From NCBI GenBank assembly GCA_035353175.1, contig DAOPZC010000044.1:1-42150 (forward strand): DNA of 42,150 bases, written 5' to 3'. Below the pieces are notes generated by a model. That model did not search any database, was not told the DNA's origin, and was given only the letters and a program-made list of their open reading frames with translations. Both the position numbers and the translations under genes were made by a program. Below are positions 33,524 to 42,015 of this stretch, piece by piece. The first letter of the stretch is position 1. Each line of letters starts with the position of its first letter. This DNA comes from DAOPZC01 sp035353175. GTDB taxonomy: Bacteria; Verrucomicrobiota; Kiritimatiellia; RFP12; UBA1067.

Positions 33524-34756
33524 TCACAGCAACCTCACGCGCGGATCCAGCCAGGCGTAGCACAGGTCGGTCACCAGGTTCACGCCTTGGTACAGCAGCG
33601 CGCCCAGAATCACCACCGCCCGCACAACGGCCATGTCCGATGAATGGATCGCGTTCAAACTCACATTGCCCAGCCCGGGAATGCCGAAAAAGCTTTCCAG
33701 CATCAGGCTGCCGGTGAAGAGGAACGGGATCGACAAGCTCACATACGTCACAATCGGAATCAGGCTGTTGCGCAGGACGTGCCGGATCATGATGCGGCTG
33801 CCGCTCAGCCCTTTGGCCTGTGCGGTCCGCACATAGGGTTTGTACACTTCGTCGAGGATGGCGGCACGGAAGAACCGGACATCGCGTCCGAGCCCGCTCA
33901 CGATGCCGATCAGCACCGGCAGCACCAGATAAGCCGCGGACTCGAATCCCCATATCGGGAAAAGACGGAGCTTGAACGCCAGCAAAAATTGTCCCGCCAG
34001 AACCCACACTACGTAGTTCACACTCATCAGGACCGTGGAGAGAATCAGCACCGCCCTGTCCGTCACACCACCGCGCCAGGCCGCGCAGAGCAAGCCCAGC
34101 ATCACGCCCACCAGTGTCCCGCCCGCCAGTATCGGCACGGTCAAGGCCAGCGAGGGCCCCACCCCCGCCTGAAGCACGCGCGCCACCGGCAGGCCATGTT
34201 CGGTTGAGACGCCCAGTTCGCCCTTCGCCAGTGCAACCACGTAATGCACGAACTGCGAATCGAATCGGCCGGCGTTCTTTTTTTCGAGCCGCATGTAGTC
34301 CGGCAATGCGCCCCCCACATCCAGAGAAACGGCCGACCATCCCTCGCGGACCGCAAACGTCAGCGGTGCGGGGCCATCCACGAGCGCCTCATCCGTCGCG
34401 CCCGTCACGCTTTCGCGCAGTCCCAGCAACACATGTCCCGCATTGACCCGGTAGACGCCGGCAGGCAACGCGTAGGTGATCGGCAAACGAAACAGCCCCG
34501 ACTCGGGCCGTTGGGCCAATTTCCCGCTCGGCGTTTTTCCTAAAGCGCGGATTTCCGTCCAGTGGCCGCATAGCAACGGTTTGTCGTAGCCGTGACGCGC
34601 GTCGAACGCGGCCAGCGCCTCGGCCGTGGCGTTCTTGCCCAACACGACCTCGGCGGGAGAACCCCCGACGACGTGGAACAGCAGGAAAGTGAGCACCAGA
34701 ACCCCAAAGGTCGTAGGGATCATCTCCATCAGCCGTCGTATGATGTACCGTCTCAT
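33524..34756 (-). CDS. OppB/NikB-type permease with a large extracytoplasmic insertion
   Basis: The protein is about 410 residues, whereas OppB/DppB proteins are usually about 310-340. Helix 1 (IPTTFGVLVLTFLLF) is followed by the typical GSPAEVVLG. Then comes a segment of about 110 residues (about 70-180; LPITYALPAGVYRVNAG, FAVREGWSAVSLDVGG) that looks beta-rich and has no counterpart in OppB, before the usual core resumes at AKGELGVSTEHGLPV. The coupling loop (YVRTAQAKGLSGSRIMIRHVLRNS) is canonical. The start at 34756 (MRRYIIRRL) matches the family. It follows hypB by 97 bp on the same strand. Confidence 0.88.
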   Translation of the reverse strand: MRRYIIRRLMEMIPTTFGVLVLTFLLFHVVGGSPAEVVLGKNATAEALAAFDARHGYDKPLLCGHWTEIRALGKTPSGKLAQRPESGLFRLPITYALPAGVYRVNAGHVLLGLRESVTGATDEALVDGPAPLTFAVREGWSAVSLDVGGALPDYMRLEKKNAGRFDSQFVHYVVALAKGELGVSTEHGLPVARVLQAGVGPSLALTVPILAGGTLVGVMLGLLCAAWRGGVTDRAVLILSTVLMSVNYVVWVLAGQFLLAFKLRLFPIWGFESAAYLVLPVLIGIVSGLGRDVRFFRAAILDEVYKPYVRTAQAKGLSGSRIMIRHVLRNSLIPIVTYVSLSIPFLFTGSLMLESFFGIPGLGNVSLNAIHSSDMAVVRAVVILGALLYQGVNLVTDLCYAWLDPRVRLL

Positions 34757-34853
34757 GTTGTACGGATGTGCAGGATACGACATTCGGAGCGGGCTTGCAA
34801 AGCCCTTTCCCTACCCCCGTTTGCGGACTGCGTCCTCTTTAAGGAAAACGACA

Positions 34854-35615
34854 TCACTCGGCGAGTTTGATCAGGTAGTCCAACCACGTCTCCATACCCA
34901 GCCCGGTCTTCGCGCTGACTTCGAAAATATAAACGCCGGGGCAGACTTGCCGCAGGCAGGACCGACACGCCGCCGCGTTCCAGTCGAGATGCGGCACGAG
35001 GTCCATCTTGGTCAACACCACCACGGGAGCCACCGAAAAAAGCGTCGGATACTTGACCGGCTTGTCCTCACCTTCCGTCGTCGAAAGCAACGCGATTTTG
35101 AAACTCTCCCCCAGGTCGAAGGCCGAAGGGCAGACCAGGTTGCCGACGTTCTCGATAAAGAGCAGTCTGATTCCGTCCGACGCAACGTCCGGCAACAGTC
35201 TGCCGATCTGTTCCGCATCGAGGTGGCAGGCGTTCAGCGTCTCGATCTGACGAACCGGCGCCCCCTTGCCCTGTAGCCGGCGGGCATCGTTGTCAGTATG
35301 CTGGTCGCCCGTGATCACCGCGCACGGCACCCTCCCCCGCAACCCCTCCAGCGTCCGCTCCAGCAAGAGCGTCTTGCCCGATCCCGGCGACGAAATCAGG
35401 TTGACCGCCACGACGCCGTGTTCCTTGAGCCAGGACCGGTTCCGCGCGGCGTGCTCATCGTTCCGAGACAAGATCTTTTGCTGCAAAGCGACGGTCCGGG
35501 CACCTCCCTCAGCCGGCGCGGGGGGCTCGGCGCCATGCGAATGTTTGTGGGAATGCCAATGCCCGTCATGAAAATGGAGCTGTTCCCCGCCGTCGCAACC
35601 GCATTCCTTGCACAT
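34854..35615 (-). CDS. hypB: Hydrogenase nickel incorporation GTPase HypB
   Basis: The 253-residue SIMIBI-class GTPase delivers nickel during [NiFe]-hydrogenase maturation. The high-affinity metal motif MCKECGC (CxxCGC) is at the N-terminus, followed by a His-rich stretch (HFHDGHWHSHKHSH). The P-loop is SSPGSGKT. NVGNLVCPSAFDLGE holds the second metal-site Cys, and LTKMDLV is the guanine-specificity motif. The start at 35615 was chosen so that the CxxCGC motif is N-terminal, as in the family; an in-frame ATG at 35636 overlaps hypA. hypC, D, E and F and hydrogenase subunits are not in the window. Confidence 0.94.
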   Translation of the reverse strand: MCKECGCDGGEQLHFHDGHWHSHKHSHGAEPPAPAEGGARTVALQQKILSRNDEHAARNRSWLKEHGVVAVNLISSPGSGKTLLLERTLEGLRGRVPCAVITGDQHTDNDARRLQGKGAPVRQIETLNACHLDAEQIGRLLPDVASDGIRLLFIENVGNLVCPSAFDLGESFKIALLSTTEGEDKPVKYPTLFSVAPVVVLTKMDLVPHLDWNAAACRSCLRQVCPGVYIFEVSAKTGLGMETWLDYLIKLAE

Positions 35616-35625
35616 AGCCACCGAC

Positions 35626-35979
35626 CTACCTTTCATCCTCGAACAATTCGATAGATGTGATGTTCAGTTCCCGCCCTGCCGACAGTTCGACCTCCCGCGA
35701 CCCGCACATCGCACAGCCCATGAAGCCGAGCTCGGCCGGCGCTTCGCCGCCGCAGGAGCGGCATCGCACGCGCGCCGCCACCGGCTCGATCACCAGCTCC
35801 GCGCCGTCCGCCACCGTGCCTTCGGCCACCAGCGGGAAGACCGCCAGCAACGCCTCCGGCTCGGCGCCGGAAAGCGAGCCAACCGCGATCATGACCTTGC
35901 TCGCACGCGTCGCGCGCTCACGCGCGACAATGTCTTCGACCTGCTCGACCAACGCAACCGCTATGGAAAGTTCATGCAT
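35626..35979 (-). CDS. hypA: Hydrogenase maturation factor HypA
   Basis: The 117-residue protein starts with MHELSIAVALVEQVED, whose MHE carries the N-terminal nickel-binding His2. The zinc-ribbon cysteines are in CRSCGG and CAMCGS. It works with HypB in nickel insertion. The gene pair is separated by 10 bp. The 257-bp gap upstream (35980-36236) holds no gene I can support. It contains an A/T-rich patch with TATAAT at 36053-36058 but no matching -35, and marks the change to the accessory region on the right. Confidence 0.95.
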   Translation of the reverse strand: MHELSIAVALVEQVEDIVARERATRASKVMIAVGSLSGAEPEALLAVFPLVAEGTVADGAELVIEPVAARVRCRSCGGEAPAELGFMGCAMCGSREVELSAGRELNITSIELFEDER

Positions 35980-36236
35980 AGAAGGCCTCAGCAAATTCGC
36001 GGCAGCCACTCGCCTCGCGGCACATCGACAAACCTGGGGAACAGTTGAGTGGTATAATATACTCTCACTTCCAGCCGTTAGCGACACCATACAAGAATCC
36101 ATACAGCCCCGCAACGGCCATTTGTAGAATGTCGAACTACGGCCCTATATTTGTTCTTCCGTCCGCAGCTGGTCGCTATATTGCGTTAAATTGTTATAAG
36201 AGAAGTGCTCTGCGTCCTCCCACAATGACACGCGGC

Positions 36237-37250
36237 TTACATGATAGATTCCTTTTGGGCATTTCGTAAACATGTCTCATGGTTCTTGACAACCAAGAAA
36301 GATATGTGGTTTGCATAGCAATAGCGGCACATGTGGGGGCATGTGTTGTAGGCACCGATATCCTTGCTGACCACGCAACCGCACGCCTCCCGCTGCCCCT
36401 TGTCTTTGCGGCTTTTCGTATCCTTGCGGACAAGACTTCCGAAGATGTCATGACAGGGAGGGTTATCGAATCCGAGGAAGTCCATAAGTTCGCGGTCGTC
36501 CCCGAATTCCTGCGCCATCAAGCGGTCGTCAACGCATCGGTTATGCTCGATCCCGTATTCAGAGAAATCCACTTTTTCAGCGCAGGTGCCGAGCTGGAAC
36601 TTCCACTTCCGGTTAAACTCGGAAAGCCCTTTCGCAAAACGATGCATTTCCTCCCCTGTGAATTCGCGCGTACTCACACCGTCTTTCTTCAGATTCGCCT
36701 TCACGCTGCCATAAACGTCAAGGTCGACGAAACTGAACACCATGCGCGAGGTGAATCCGGCCAGTTCGTCTCCGATTCGCTTCGCCTTGCACAACAAGGC
36801 GTCAACCGAGATCGTGTCCGTGAGCATCAGGGGGTCGAACCGCCAGATCACCCGATTCCTGCCGACGCGCCCTGAAAGTTCACGGAACGTTTCAATGCGG
36901 GTATCCACGATGGGCACATGAGGCTCCAGCCCCTCGGCGACATAATCGTTGAGGGTGAACTGGAAGTAGTAGTGCAACCCCATCGCGTCTAGCTCGTCCA
37001 GATGCACCAGCAAGGGCTTGGGGTTTTTCGTCCAAAACACGAGCACCCGTGTTTTCGCGAAAGACACGTACAGCGGCTGCCCGTTGAACGGATTTCGCCA
37101 CATAACGTGCCCTTTTCGGAGCCGGTTCATGAGCCAATCACCGTAGAAGGCCGGTATATCGGTAGAGCGACTGGCCGAAACAATGACCGGGGCCTGGGCC
37201 TCGCGGTTCGTTCCGGAATCATCGGTAATCTGAATCTTGTCTTTCGTCAT
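36237..37250 (-). CDS. DUF1848 family protein with radical-SAM-like cysteine cluster
   Basis: The 337-residue protein has the DUF1848 pattern: SASRSTDIPAFYGDWLMNRL near the start, NPFNGQPLYVSF, VLVFWTKNPKPLL, YYFQFTLNDY and VIWRFDP. The C-terminal cysteine cluster CGC (C290, C292), DIGAYNTC (C304), HMC (C308), RYC (C311) reads Cx3Cx2C at its end, as in radical SAM cluster motifs, but placed C-terminally. The biochemical role of the family is unknown to me. It is the last gene of the accessory cassette, 51 bp after the helicase. It also has its own extended -10 candidate, so it may be expressed separately. Confidence 0.85.
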   Translation of the reverse strand: MTKDKIQITDDSGTNREAQAPVIVSASRSTDIPAFYGDWLMNRLRKGHVMWRNPFNGQPLYVSFAKTRVLVFWTKNPKPLLVHLDELDAMGLHYYFQFTLNDYVAEGLEPHVPIVDTRIETFRELSGRVGRNRVIWRFDPLMLTDTISVDALLCKAKRIGDELAGFTSRMVFSFVDLDVYGSVKANLKKDGVSTREFTGEEMHRFAKGLSEFNRKWKFQLGTCAEKVDFSEYGIEHNRCVDDRLMAQEFGDDRELMDFLGFDNPPCHDIFGSLVRKDTKSRKDKGQREACGCVVSKDIGAYNTCPHMCRYCYANHISFLVVKNHETCLRNAQKESIM

Positions 37251-37269
37251 CGCGCACTCACACGGGGTG

Positions 37270-37275
37270 ATTGTA
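37270..37275 (-). promoter_or_regulatory. Extended -10 promoter candidate for the DUF1848 gene
   Basis: TGCTACAAT on the minus strand (TACAAT at 37275-37270) is an extended -10, 19 bp before the ATG. No -35 is seen. Confidence 0.35.
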
Positions 37276-37301
37276 GCAGAAGCCGAAAAAAACGGCGCGG
37301 C

Positions 37302-40127
37302 CTAATGAGGCGTTACAACAGGTATGGAAAGCAGTGTCTCAACCCAGCCATCCGGTGTGGCGTCGACTACCCACAGCAGGCGTTTGGCTCGGGAAATCCC
37401 GGTGAAGAGCAGTTCCTTGTCAGGGTGCCGCTCCTTCATAACGAGAATGACCATATCGAACGACTGCCCCTGAGCGCTATCGATCGTGGTCGCGTGTAGC
37501 TTCTGGGGATACTCTTGGAAATCCTCTTTGAGCGACTTCTCCGCCCTTCTCCTTGACCTTCTTATCTGTCCATCCTCGTTCACTACTGGAGGAATCACGG
37601 TTGTGACAACTTCTCTGTTCACGCCGTTCATTCTTTCGACAAAATCATTGACGCCGTTCAGGCTGTCAACAATCACGGTGATAGCCCACTTCGCCAGTTT
37701 GTGCTCTGCGATATGGCCGTCCAACTTGTTAACGAGCGCGCACACTACTTCCATGGCGTCCGATTCTGGCACTTTTCGGACAAGCAACTTGGCGAAATCC
37801 AATGGTTCATCCTCCACGGCACCATCCATCTTCAATTCGTCGACGTCATAATCATTGTCCATGGCCTGTTGGACGCGCCTGCACACATCGAAGATCTCCC
37901 TGTTCACTGTTCGATGGTTCTTCTTCAATGTCACAAACCGGCCGAACCCCACATCTGGCATGACAACAATCTTCTTCGTGGGAGATTCGGCTGAATCCGT
38001 CTGGACAGACTGCTTATTGTCACGGCAGGCCTGTTCTTCGTCGCAGAACATGTAGAATTCACGGTACGGGTTAGTCTCTCGCGTCGCCTTGTAGACAGCT
38101 TCCACAAGATTTGGCGGCAGCAATTGTCCCTCGTCAATTAAAACCGCACCCAATTTTCCCGACTCCCTTAGAACCGGTTGCTCGATCCACCGCTTTTGAC
38201 AGGCATCGCATGCGGCGATGCCATGTCCGACCTCCTCTGCTTCGGGCGCGAATCCCAATCGGGGACAACGGTTTTCCGGTTGCGCGTTGTCACAAATAAA
38301 CTTGGAACAGGTCTGAAAGATGAAGCGTTCTGATTCGACACCGTCCGCCATGGAAGCCGCCAGTTTCCTCTCGTTGTGCGAAATAAGGGATACAGTCTTG
38401 CACAACACCAAGACAGGCAAAGACTGGTTTTCCAACAGATACTTCACTCGGTGCAGCATGACCGTCGTCTTACCAGTCCCCGGGGCACCCCGGACCTTCC
38501 GGAGTGTCCGCTGGCCGTCGATCAGGGCTAGTTGATCCTTTTCTAGACTGGCCTTTTCTGGAAGCCGGTCGGGACCGGTCGGAGTTACGAACAGGGGCGA
38601 GAAATCCACGTCATTGTGCCGCGGGAATTTCGACCAGCTATAACCCGCTCCGTCCTTCAAGTCGGCAAGAGTGTGTCTTGCATACTGCATTACGAGTTCG
38701 CGAAAATTGAGCCTTGAATTCCAATAGACAACGCGGATCGTCTTCGTCCATTCGCCGAATGCACTACGTCGCCCACCTTCGTTAACGCTTCGGAAATCTT
38801 CCCAAATGCGCTGTAAAATCTTGGAATCCGTTCTCTCAGCAAGACTTTTCAGCAGGTCGGCGAGGATGTCTCCACGAATTGTATATAGGCCATCTGGATC
38901 GATTAGAGGTGCCTTGATGATAACCAGCAGTTTGTGCTGAATATTGTTCGGCAAAAACATGAGGCATTCAATCTCCCCGTCCCCCACCTTCCGGCGTACC
39001 GTCTTGACCCTCGAAAACCTCTCCAAGAAACACTCTCCGTTCCCGCCCGGCATCTGCCCGGACAAAAGGTTCAAAAGGTGTATCCAGTCAGCCGCCGTGG
39101 CTTCCGCCTTGGAACGGCCCTTGCCGACGCAGTCGCTGCAAGCCTTCTCCGCCAAAGCCGTAATCGAACAGAGGAGCCGAGGCGCTGTCGGCGAGTCTTT
39201 CAATCTAGGTCTTTGGTCGCAATTTCTTAGCAATTGGTCCACTCCGGTGCCCCTGCGCACGATTTCAAACATTGTGGCGTAATACGTCTTATTCTCATCC
39301 GGCACCAGAAAAGACATCGGCTTGTTGCCGACAACCCCATCAGCAACAGAAGAATTCTTCGCCACGCTCTGGAAAGCGGCAATATTTGTCTCTATTGTCG
39401 AATAGTTCGGCGAAAACGCGAGACAAGTCTCGTTTGCGTTTTCCTGATCTCGTGGGACGATCTCGGCAAAGTCGCGGGCAAAGGACTCGGCATCTTCGCG
39501 GGTCTTGAGCAGGTCGAGCCAGTTAAACAGGAAATGGACGCGCCGAACCAGCGGGAAGGAAGGAATCAAACCCTTCTTGACTACTTCCACGCGGTCTGGC
39601 CTCATTAAGTTACAATGTATCTTCCTCACAGGAATTGAAGGAAAGAGGAATTCGGTGATAGCCCCCGTGAGGTCGAGGGCAGGAACGGAAACATCAATCA
39701 GCGTAATGGACGTGATCCGATCACAGAAAACGCGACCGTCCTCCATGACGCGCTCCTTCAGCCAATCGTGCAGCGCTACGAGGTCGAGGCCGCACCCACA
39801 CGTCCACACGACCAGCGAGAAGGGATGATCGAACGCGCACCGGCTCTGCTCGAACCAAGCTTTGAAACGGGGCTTGTGGATCTGAGCCACGTGTTTGACG
39901 TAGGCGAGCGCGTCCTCCCAGTCTTCGACCCGATAATCGTTGACCTTCAGCCGCTCGTAACGCCTTTTGCATTTCTCTGGATCGTTCTCGGCATGGAGGT
40001 TCGCAGCCTGAACAAGGGCGTCATAGGGAGACATCTTAGTTTGGGGACGGGAATAGGCCTTCCACCAACGATCGATGAAGGGCTTTGTTTCGGTCGACCC
40101 AAGAATGTTCAGCATCGCTTCTGCCAT
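37302..40127 (-). CDS. SF1 helicase fused to an N-terminal methyltransferase-like Rossmann domain
   Basis: The protein is about 941 residues. The C-terminal half is a UvrD-like superfamily 1 ATPase: Q-motif region SLEKDQLALID, Walker A GAPGTGKTT (G547-T555), Walker B LIDEGQLLPP (DEGQ at 665-668), motif IV-like KKNHRTVN, motif V TTIDSAQGQSFDMVI, and motif VI LLFTGISRAKRLLWV. The N-terminal region (about 100-240) has VVWTCGCGLDLVAL, SITLIDVS and VRKIHCNL, in the order of SAM methyltransferase motifs I-III. There is no DNA-methylase NPPY or DPPY motif. Residues 245-525 are unassigned. The start at 40127 was chosen for its AGAGGA Shine-Dalgarno at ideal spacing; an in-frame TTG at 40178 overlaps the HEPN gene. 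A CDAC cysteine pair lies between Walker A and B. Confidence 0.85.
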   Translation of the reverse strand: MAEAMLNILGSTETKPFIDRWWKAYSRPQTKMSPYDALVQAANLHAENDPEKCKRRYERLKVNDYRVEDWEDALAYVKHVAQIHKPRFKAWFEQSRCAFDHPFSLVVWTCGCGLDLVALHDWLKERVMEDGRVFCDRITSITLIDVSVPALDLTGAITEFLFPSIPVRKIHCNLMRPDRVEVVKKGLIPSFPLVRRVHFLFNWLDLLKTREDAESFARDFAEIVPRDQENANETCLAFSPNYSTIETNIAAFQSVAKNSSVADGVVGNKPMSFLVPDENKTYYATMFEIVRRGTGVDQLLRNCDQRPRLKDSPTAPRLLCSITALAEKACSDCVGKGRSKAEATAADWIHLLNLLSGQMPGGNGECFLERFSRVKTVRRKVGDGEIECLMFLPNNIQHKLLVIIKAPLIDPDGLYTIRGDILADLLKSLAERTDSKILQRIWEDFRSVNEGGRRSAFGEWTKTIRVVYWNSRLNFRELVMQYARHTLADLKDGAGYSWSKFPRHNDVDFSPLFVTPTGPDRLPEKASLEKDQLALIDGQRTLRKVRGAPGTGKTTVMLHRVKYLLENQSLPVLVLCKTVSLISHNERKLAASMADGVESERFIFQTCSKFICDNAQPENRCPRLGFAPEAEEVGHGIAACDACQKRWIEQPVLRESGKLGAVLIDEGQLLPPNLVEAVYKATRETNPYREFYMFCDEEQACRDNKQSVQTDSAESPTKKIVVMPDVGFGRFVTLKKNHRTVNREIFDVCRRVQQAMDNDYDVDELKMDGAVEDEPLDFAKLLVRKVPESDAMEVVCALVNKLDGHIAEHKLAKWAITVIVDSLNGVNDFVERMNGVNREVVTTVIPPVVNEDGQIRRSRRRAEKSLKEDFQEYPQKLHATTIDSAQGQSFDMVILVMKERHPDKELLFTGISRAKRLLWVVDATPDGWVETLLSIPVVTPH

Positions 40128-40161
40128 GGCATTTCCTCTCAACGTTCTATTTACAGCGTTT

Positions 40162-41160
40162 TCAAACTTGGGCTCCAAATCCCATTTCCATCAGAAGAAG
40201 CGCGAGAGAGCGTACCAAGCACCCCGCGCCTTTGCCACTGAATGAGTACCCACCACTGGCATTCTTCACAATCTCCGTACTCACACTTCCTGGGCCAACT
40301 CGCGTAACATAGCTTTGCCCAGCCAATAAGACCTGTTCATCGGGGAACTCAATTTTTCGAACATACGCCCGTATTTCCGTGCTCAGTTCCAAAACTTTCG
40401 GCCTATCAATCGCCAGTTGTTTTCCGTCTTTTGTCTTGAAATCTCGATGCGTTATGTCATGCCTTGTGCCCACGGCTTTTTTGAGAGTGGGGGCATCGGG
40501 CAGATCAATGTCAAGTGCTTGCTTGAACAGAACTTGGTTGTCGTCTATTCGGTGCCAGACTCGGCTCGAGAGTTTCTTCTTAAGGTCTATGCGCTCTGCA
40601 CTTTTTGCACCCTTAACGTTTTTCAAGGAGGAAAGTGCGTTCTGGAAGCGTTCATTGGGGTTTTCTGTTGCGAGCAATTGTTTCTTAAACGTGCTTTCAT
40701 AGTACACTTCGAGTGCTGTTATTAGGTGGCAATACAACAAGCCGTAAATCTTCAGACTTGTGACATCGCTGAACTGTTCGTATGCCATCGTTTCACAAAC
40801 GGAAAGGGCTATTTCAAGGTTCTTGTAGGGGTCAATGGTGACATCGTAGTCGTCATTCTCGTAGTCGTCATGCTTGGGGATGCCAGCCCACTCTAGATTT
40901 TCATCCGTCAACCTGCTAGCCAAAATGTCGATTACAGTGTCAGCCACATAGCCACTGAATTCCCTTTCCAACTCCTCGCGGGCATCATACGGGCCCCCGT
41001 GTATATAGACAGGACAACCCTCATCGCCAGGGCAGTTTTCGATCGGATCTTCATAGTGTTCTCTAAACCACTTTTCCATGAGTTCGATTTGGAACTCGTC
41101 ACGCAGTTTGTGTAGATCATTGTATTTCCCAATTGTGGCTTTCGCATCCGCCGGTTTCAT
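40162..41160 (-). CDS. HEPN-domain protein (putative RNase effector)
   Basis: The 332-residue protein carries the HEPN catalytic motif Rx4-6H in TRHDITHRDFKTKDG (R233, H238). It is preceded by the long helices of that fold (KIYGLLYCHLITALEVYYESTF at 137-158; VWHRIDDNQVLFKQAL). The N-terminus has YIHGGPYDAREELEREF, seen in related HEPN proteins of accessory regions. HEPN nucleases typically cut RNA and cause growth arrest in defence systems. The C-terminal 60 residues are not recognised. Its ATG directly abuts the stop of the upstream gene with GGAGG before it, so translation is coupled. The helicase gene starts 34 bp downstream. Confidence 0.78.
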   Translation of the reverse strand: MKPADAKATIGKYNDLHKLRDEFQIELMEKWFREHYEDPIENCPGDEGCPVYIHGGPYDAREELEREFSGYVADTVIDILASRLTDENLEWAGIPKHDDYENDDYDVTIDPYKNLEIALSVCETMAYEQFSDVTSLKIYGLLYCHLITALEVYYESTFKKQLLATENPNERFQNALSSLKNVKGAKSAERIDLKKKLSSRVWHRIDDNQVLFKQALDIDLPDAPTLKKAVGTRHDITHRDFKTKDGKQLAIDRPKVLELSTEIRAYVRKIEFPDEQVLLAGQSYVTRVGPGSVSTEIVKNASGGYSFSGKGAGCLVRSLALLLMEMGFGAQV

Positions 41161-42015
41161 TCAGACCTCCTGATCGTTGCCCAAGAGCTGGTCAACCGTC
41201 CGCAATTCACCCAGCAGACTGGATGGCGACCGAGGTACGACATTACGGTCAACAGGATGGCGCTTGCCTGGTCTTGCGGGCCGCGAAAGTGCCGTCGCTA
41301 AATGACAGTAGTGAGGTACACCGCGTTCATTCCACAGCTTGATATACGAGTTAGACTCCGACACCTTGCACACAACCGCAAAGTGCGAGCGTCGCGAAAC
41401 GGCCTCAACTGCAACTCGAAACAGCCAAGCGCCATCTGTAATATCGAAAAGGACTGACGTGGTCGCAGGGTTCGCGCCGAAGTGATCATGAAGGGCGCGG
41501 CTTATCTTATCAAGTTCTGCAGCAGGAATATTGCCGTGTATCCGAACCGCCATCCGGGGATATGTTTCACGCACAGCATCATGCAAAGCTGAGACGGCTT
41601 CAGAACTCTTATCCAACGACCAGAGGTGTAGCTCTCGAGGATTCGTCAGCGCCAATAACCGCAAGACCGGACTTGGATCGTCGCCAATCGCCACATGCAG
41701 ACACACGACGTCACGCGGCCAGGGCTCGTCAGGTCGACGCCGGGCGACACATCCGCGAACGGCCTCGATCGCGTCGCCGAGAGTCCGCACTCCTGTGACG
41801 GATAGTTCAGTGAGGCCGCGTGATCCTGCAACGCGGTGGAAAACCTCTAGGCTGGAGTCGGGTAAGAGCCAGCGCCGTCGGGTATTAAACCCAAGTTCGG
41901 GTTTGTTCTTGATCCCGACGGGGCGCACGTGATCCTCGTGCATCTCGCCCGTCACAAGCCACTCGGCAGCCAAGCTAATGTTATATTCGAGATCACCTGC
42001 CTCAAGCGCGTCCAT
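41161..42015 (-). CDS. CARF/Card1-like Rossmann protein with an N-terminal Lon-like segment (5' end unresolved)
   Basis: From the only ATG (42015) the product is 284 residues. Residues 21-40 (VTGEMHEDHVRPVGIKNKPE) align with the TGE...VLPIGGLKEK block around the catalytic Lys of S16 Lon proteases; K38 is the equivalent. From about 101, RDVVCLHVAIGDDPSPVLRL, ELHLWSLDKSSEA, a second strand-helix unit, and SVLFDITDGAWLFRVAVEAV follow the order of a CARF (Card1/DUF1887-type) domain, with DITDG in place of the usual NxTGGTK. CARF domains bind cyclic oligonucleotides. The matching Lon Ser lies upstream of this ATG (42040-42042), so this start gives an incomplete protease domain. It is the first visible gene of the cassette. 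Both domain calls were made by eye. Confidence 0.6.
   Translation of the reverse strand: MDALEAGDLEYNISLAAEWLVTGEMHEDHVRPVGIKNKPELGFNTRRRWLLPDSSLEVFHRVAGSRGLTELSVTGVRTLGDAIEAVRGCVARRRPDEPWPRDVVCLHVAIGDDPSPVLRLLALTNPRELHLWSLDKSSEAVSALHDAVRETYPRMAVRIHGNIPAAELDKISRALHDHFGANPATTSVLFDITDGAWLFRVAVEAVSRRSHFAVVCKVSESNSYIKLWNERGVPHYCHLATALSRPARPGKRHPVDRNVVPRSPSSLLGELRTVDQLLGNDQEV

Noticed and set aside
36053..36058. TATAAT as a plus-strand promoter
   Set aside because: No -35 at 16-18 bp and no plus-strand gene downstream.
40128..40178. Upstream TTG start for the helicase
   Set aside because: It would overlap the HEPN gene and lacks a Shine-Dalgarno, while ATG 40127 has AGAGGA at ideal distance.
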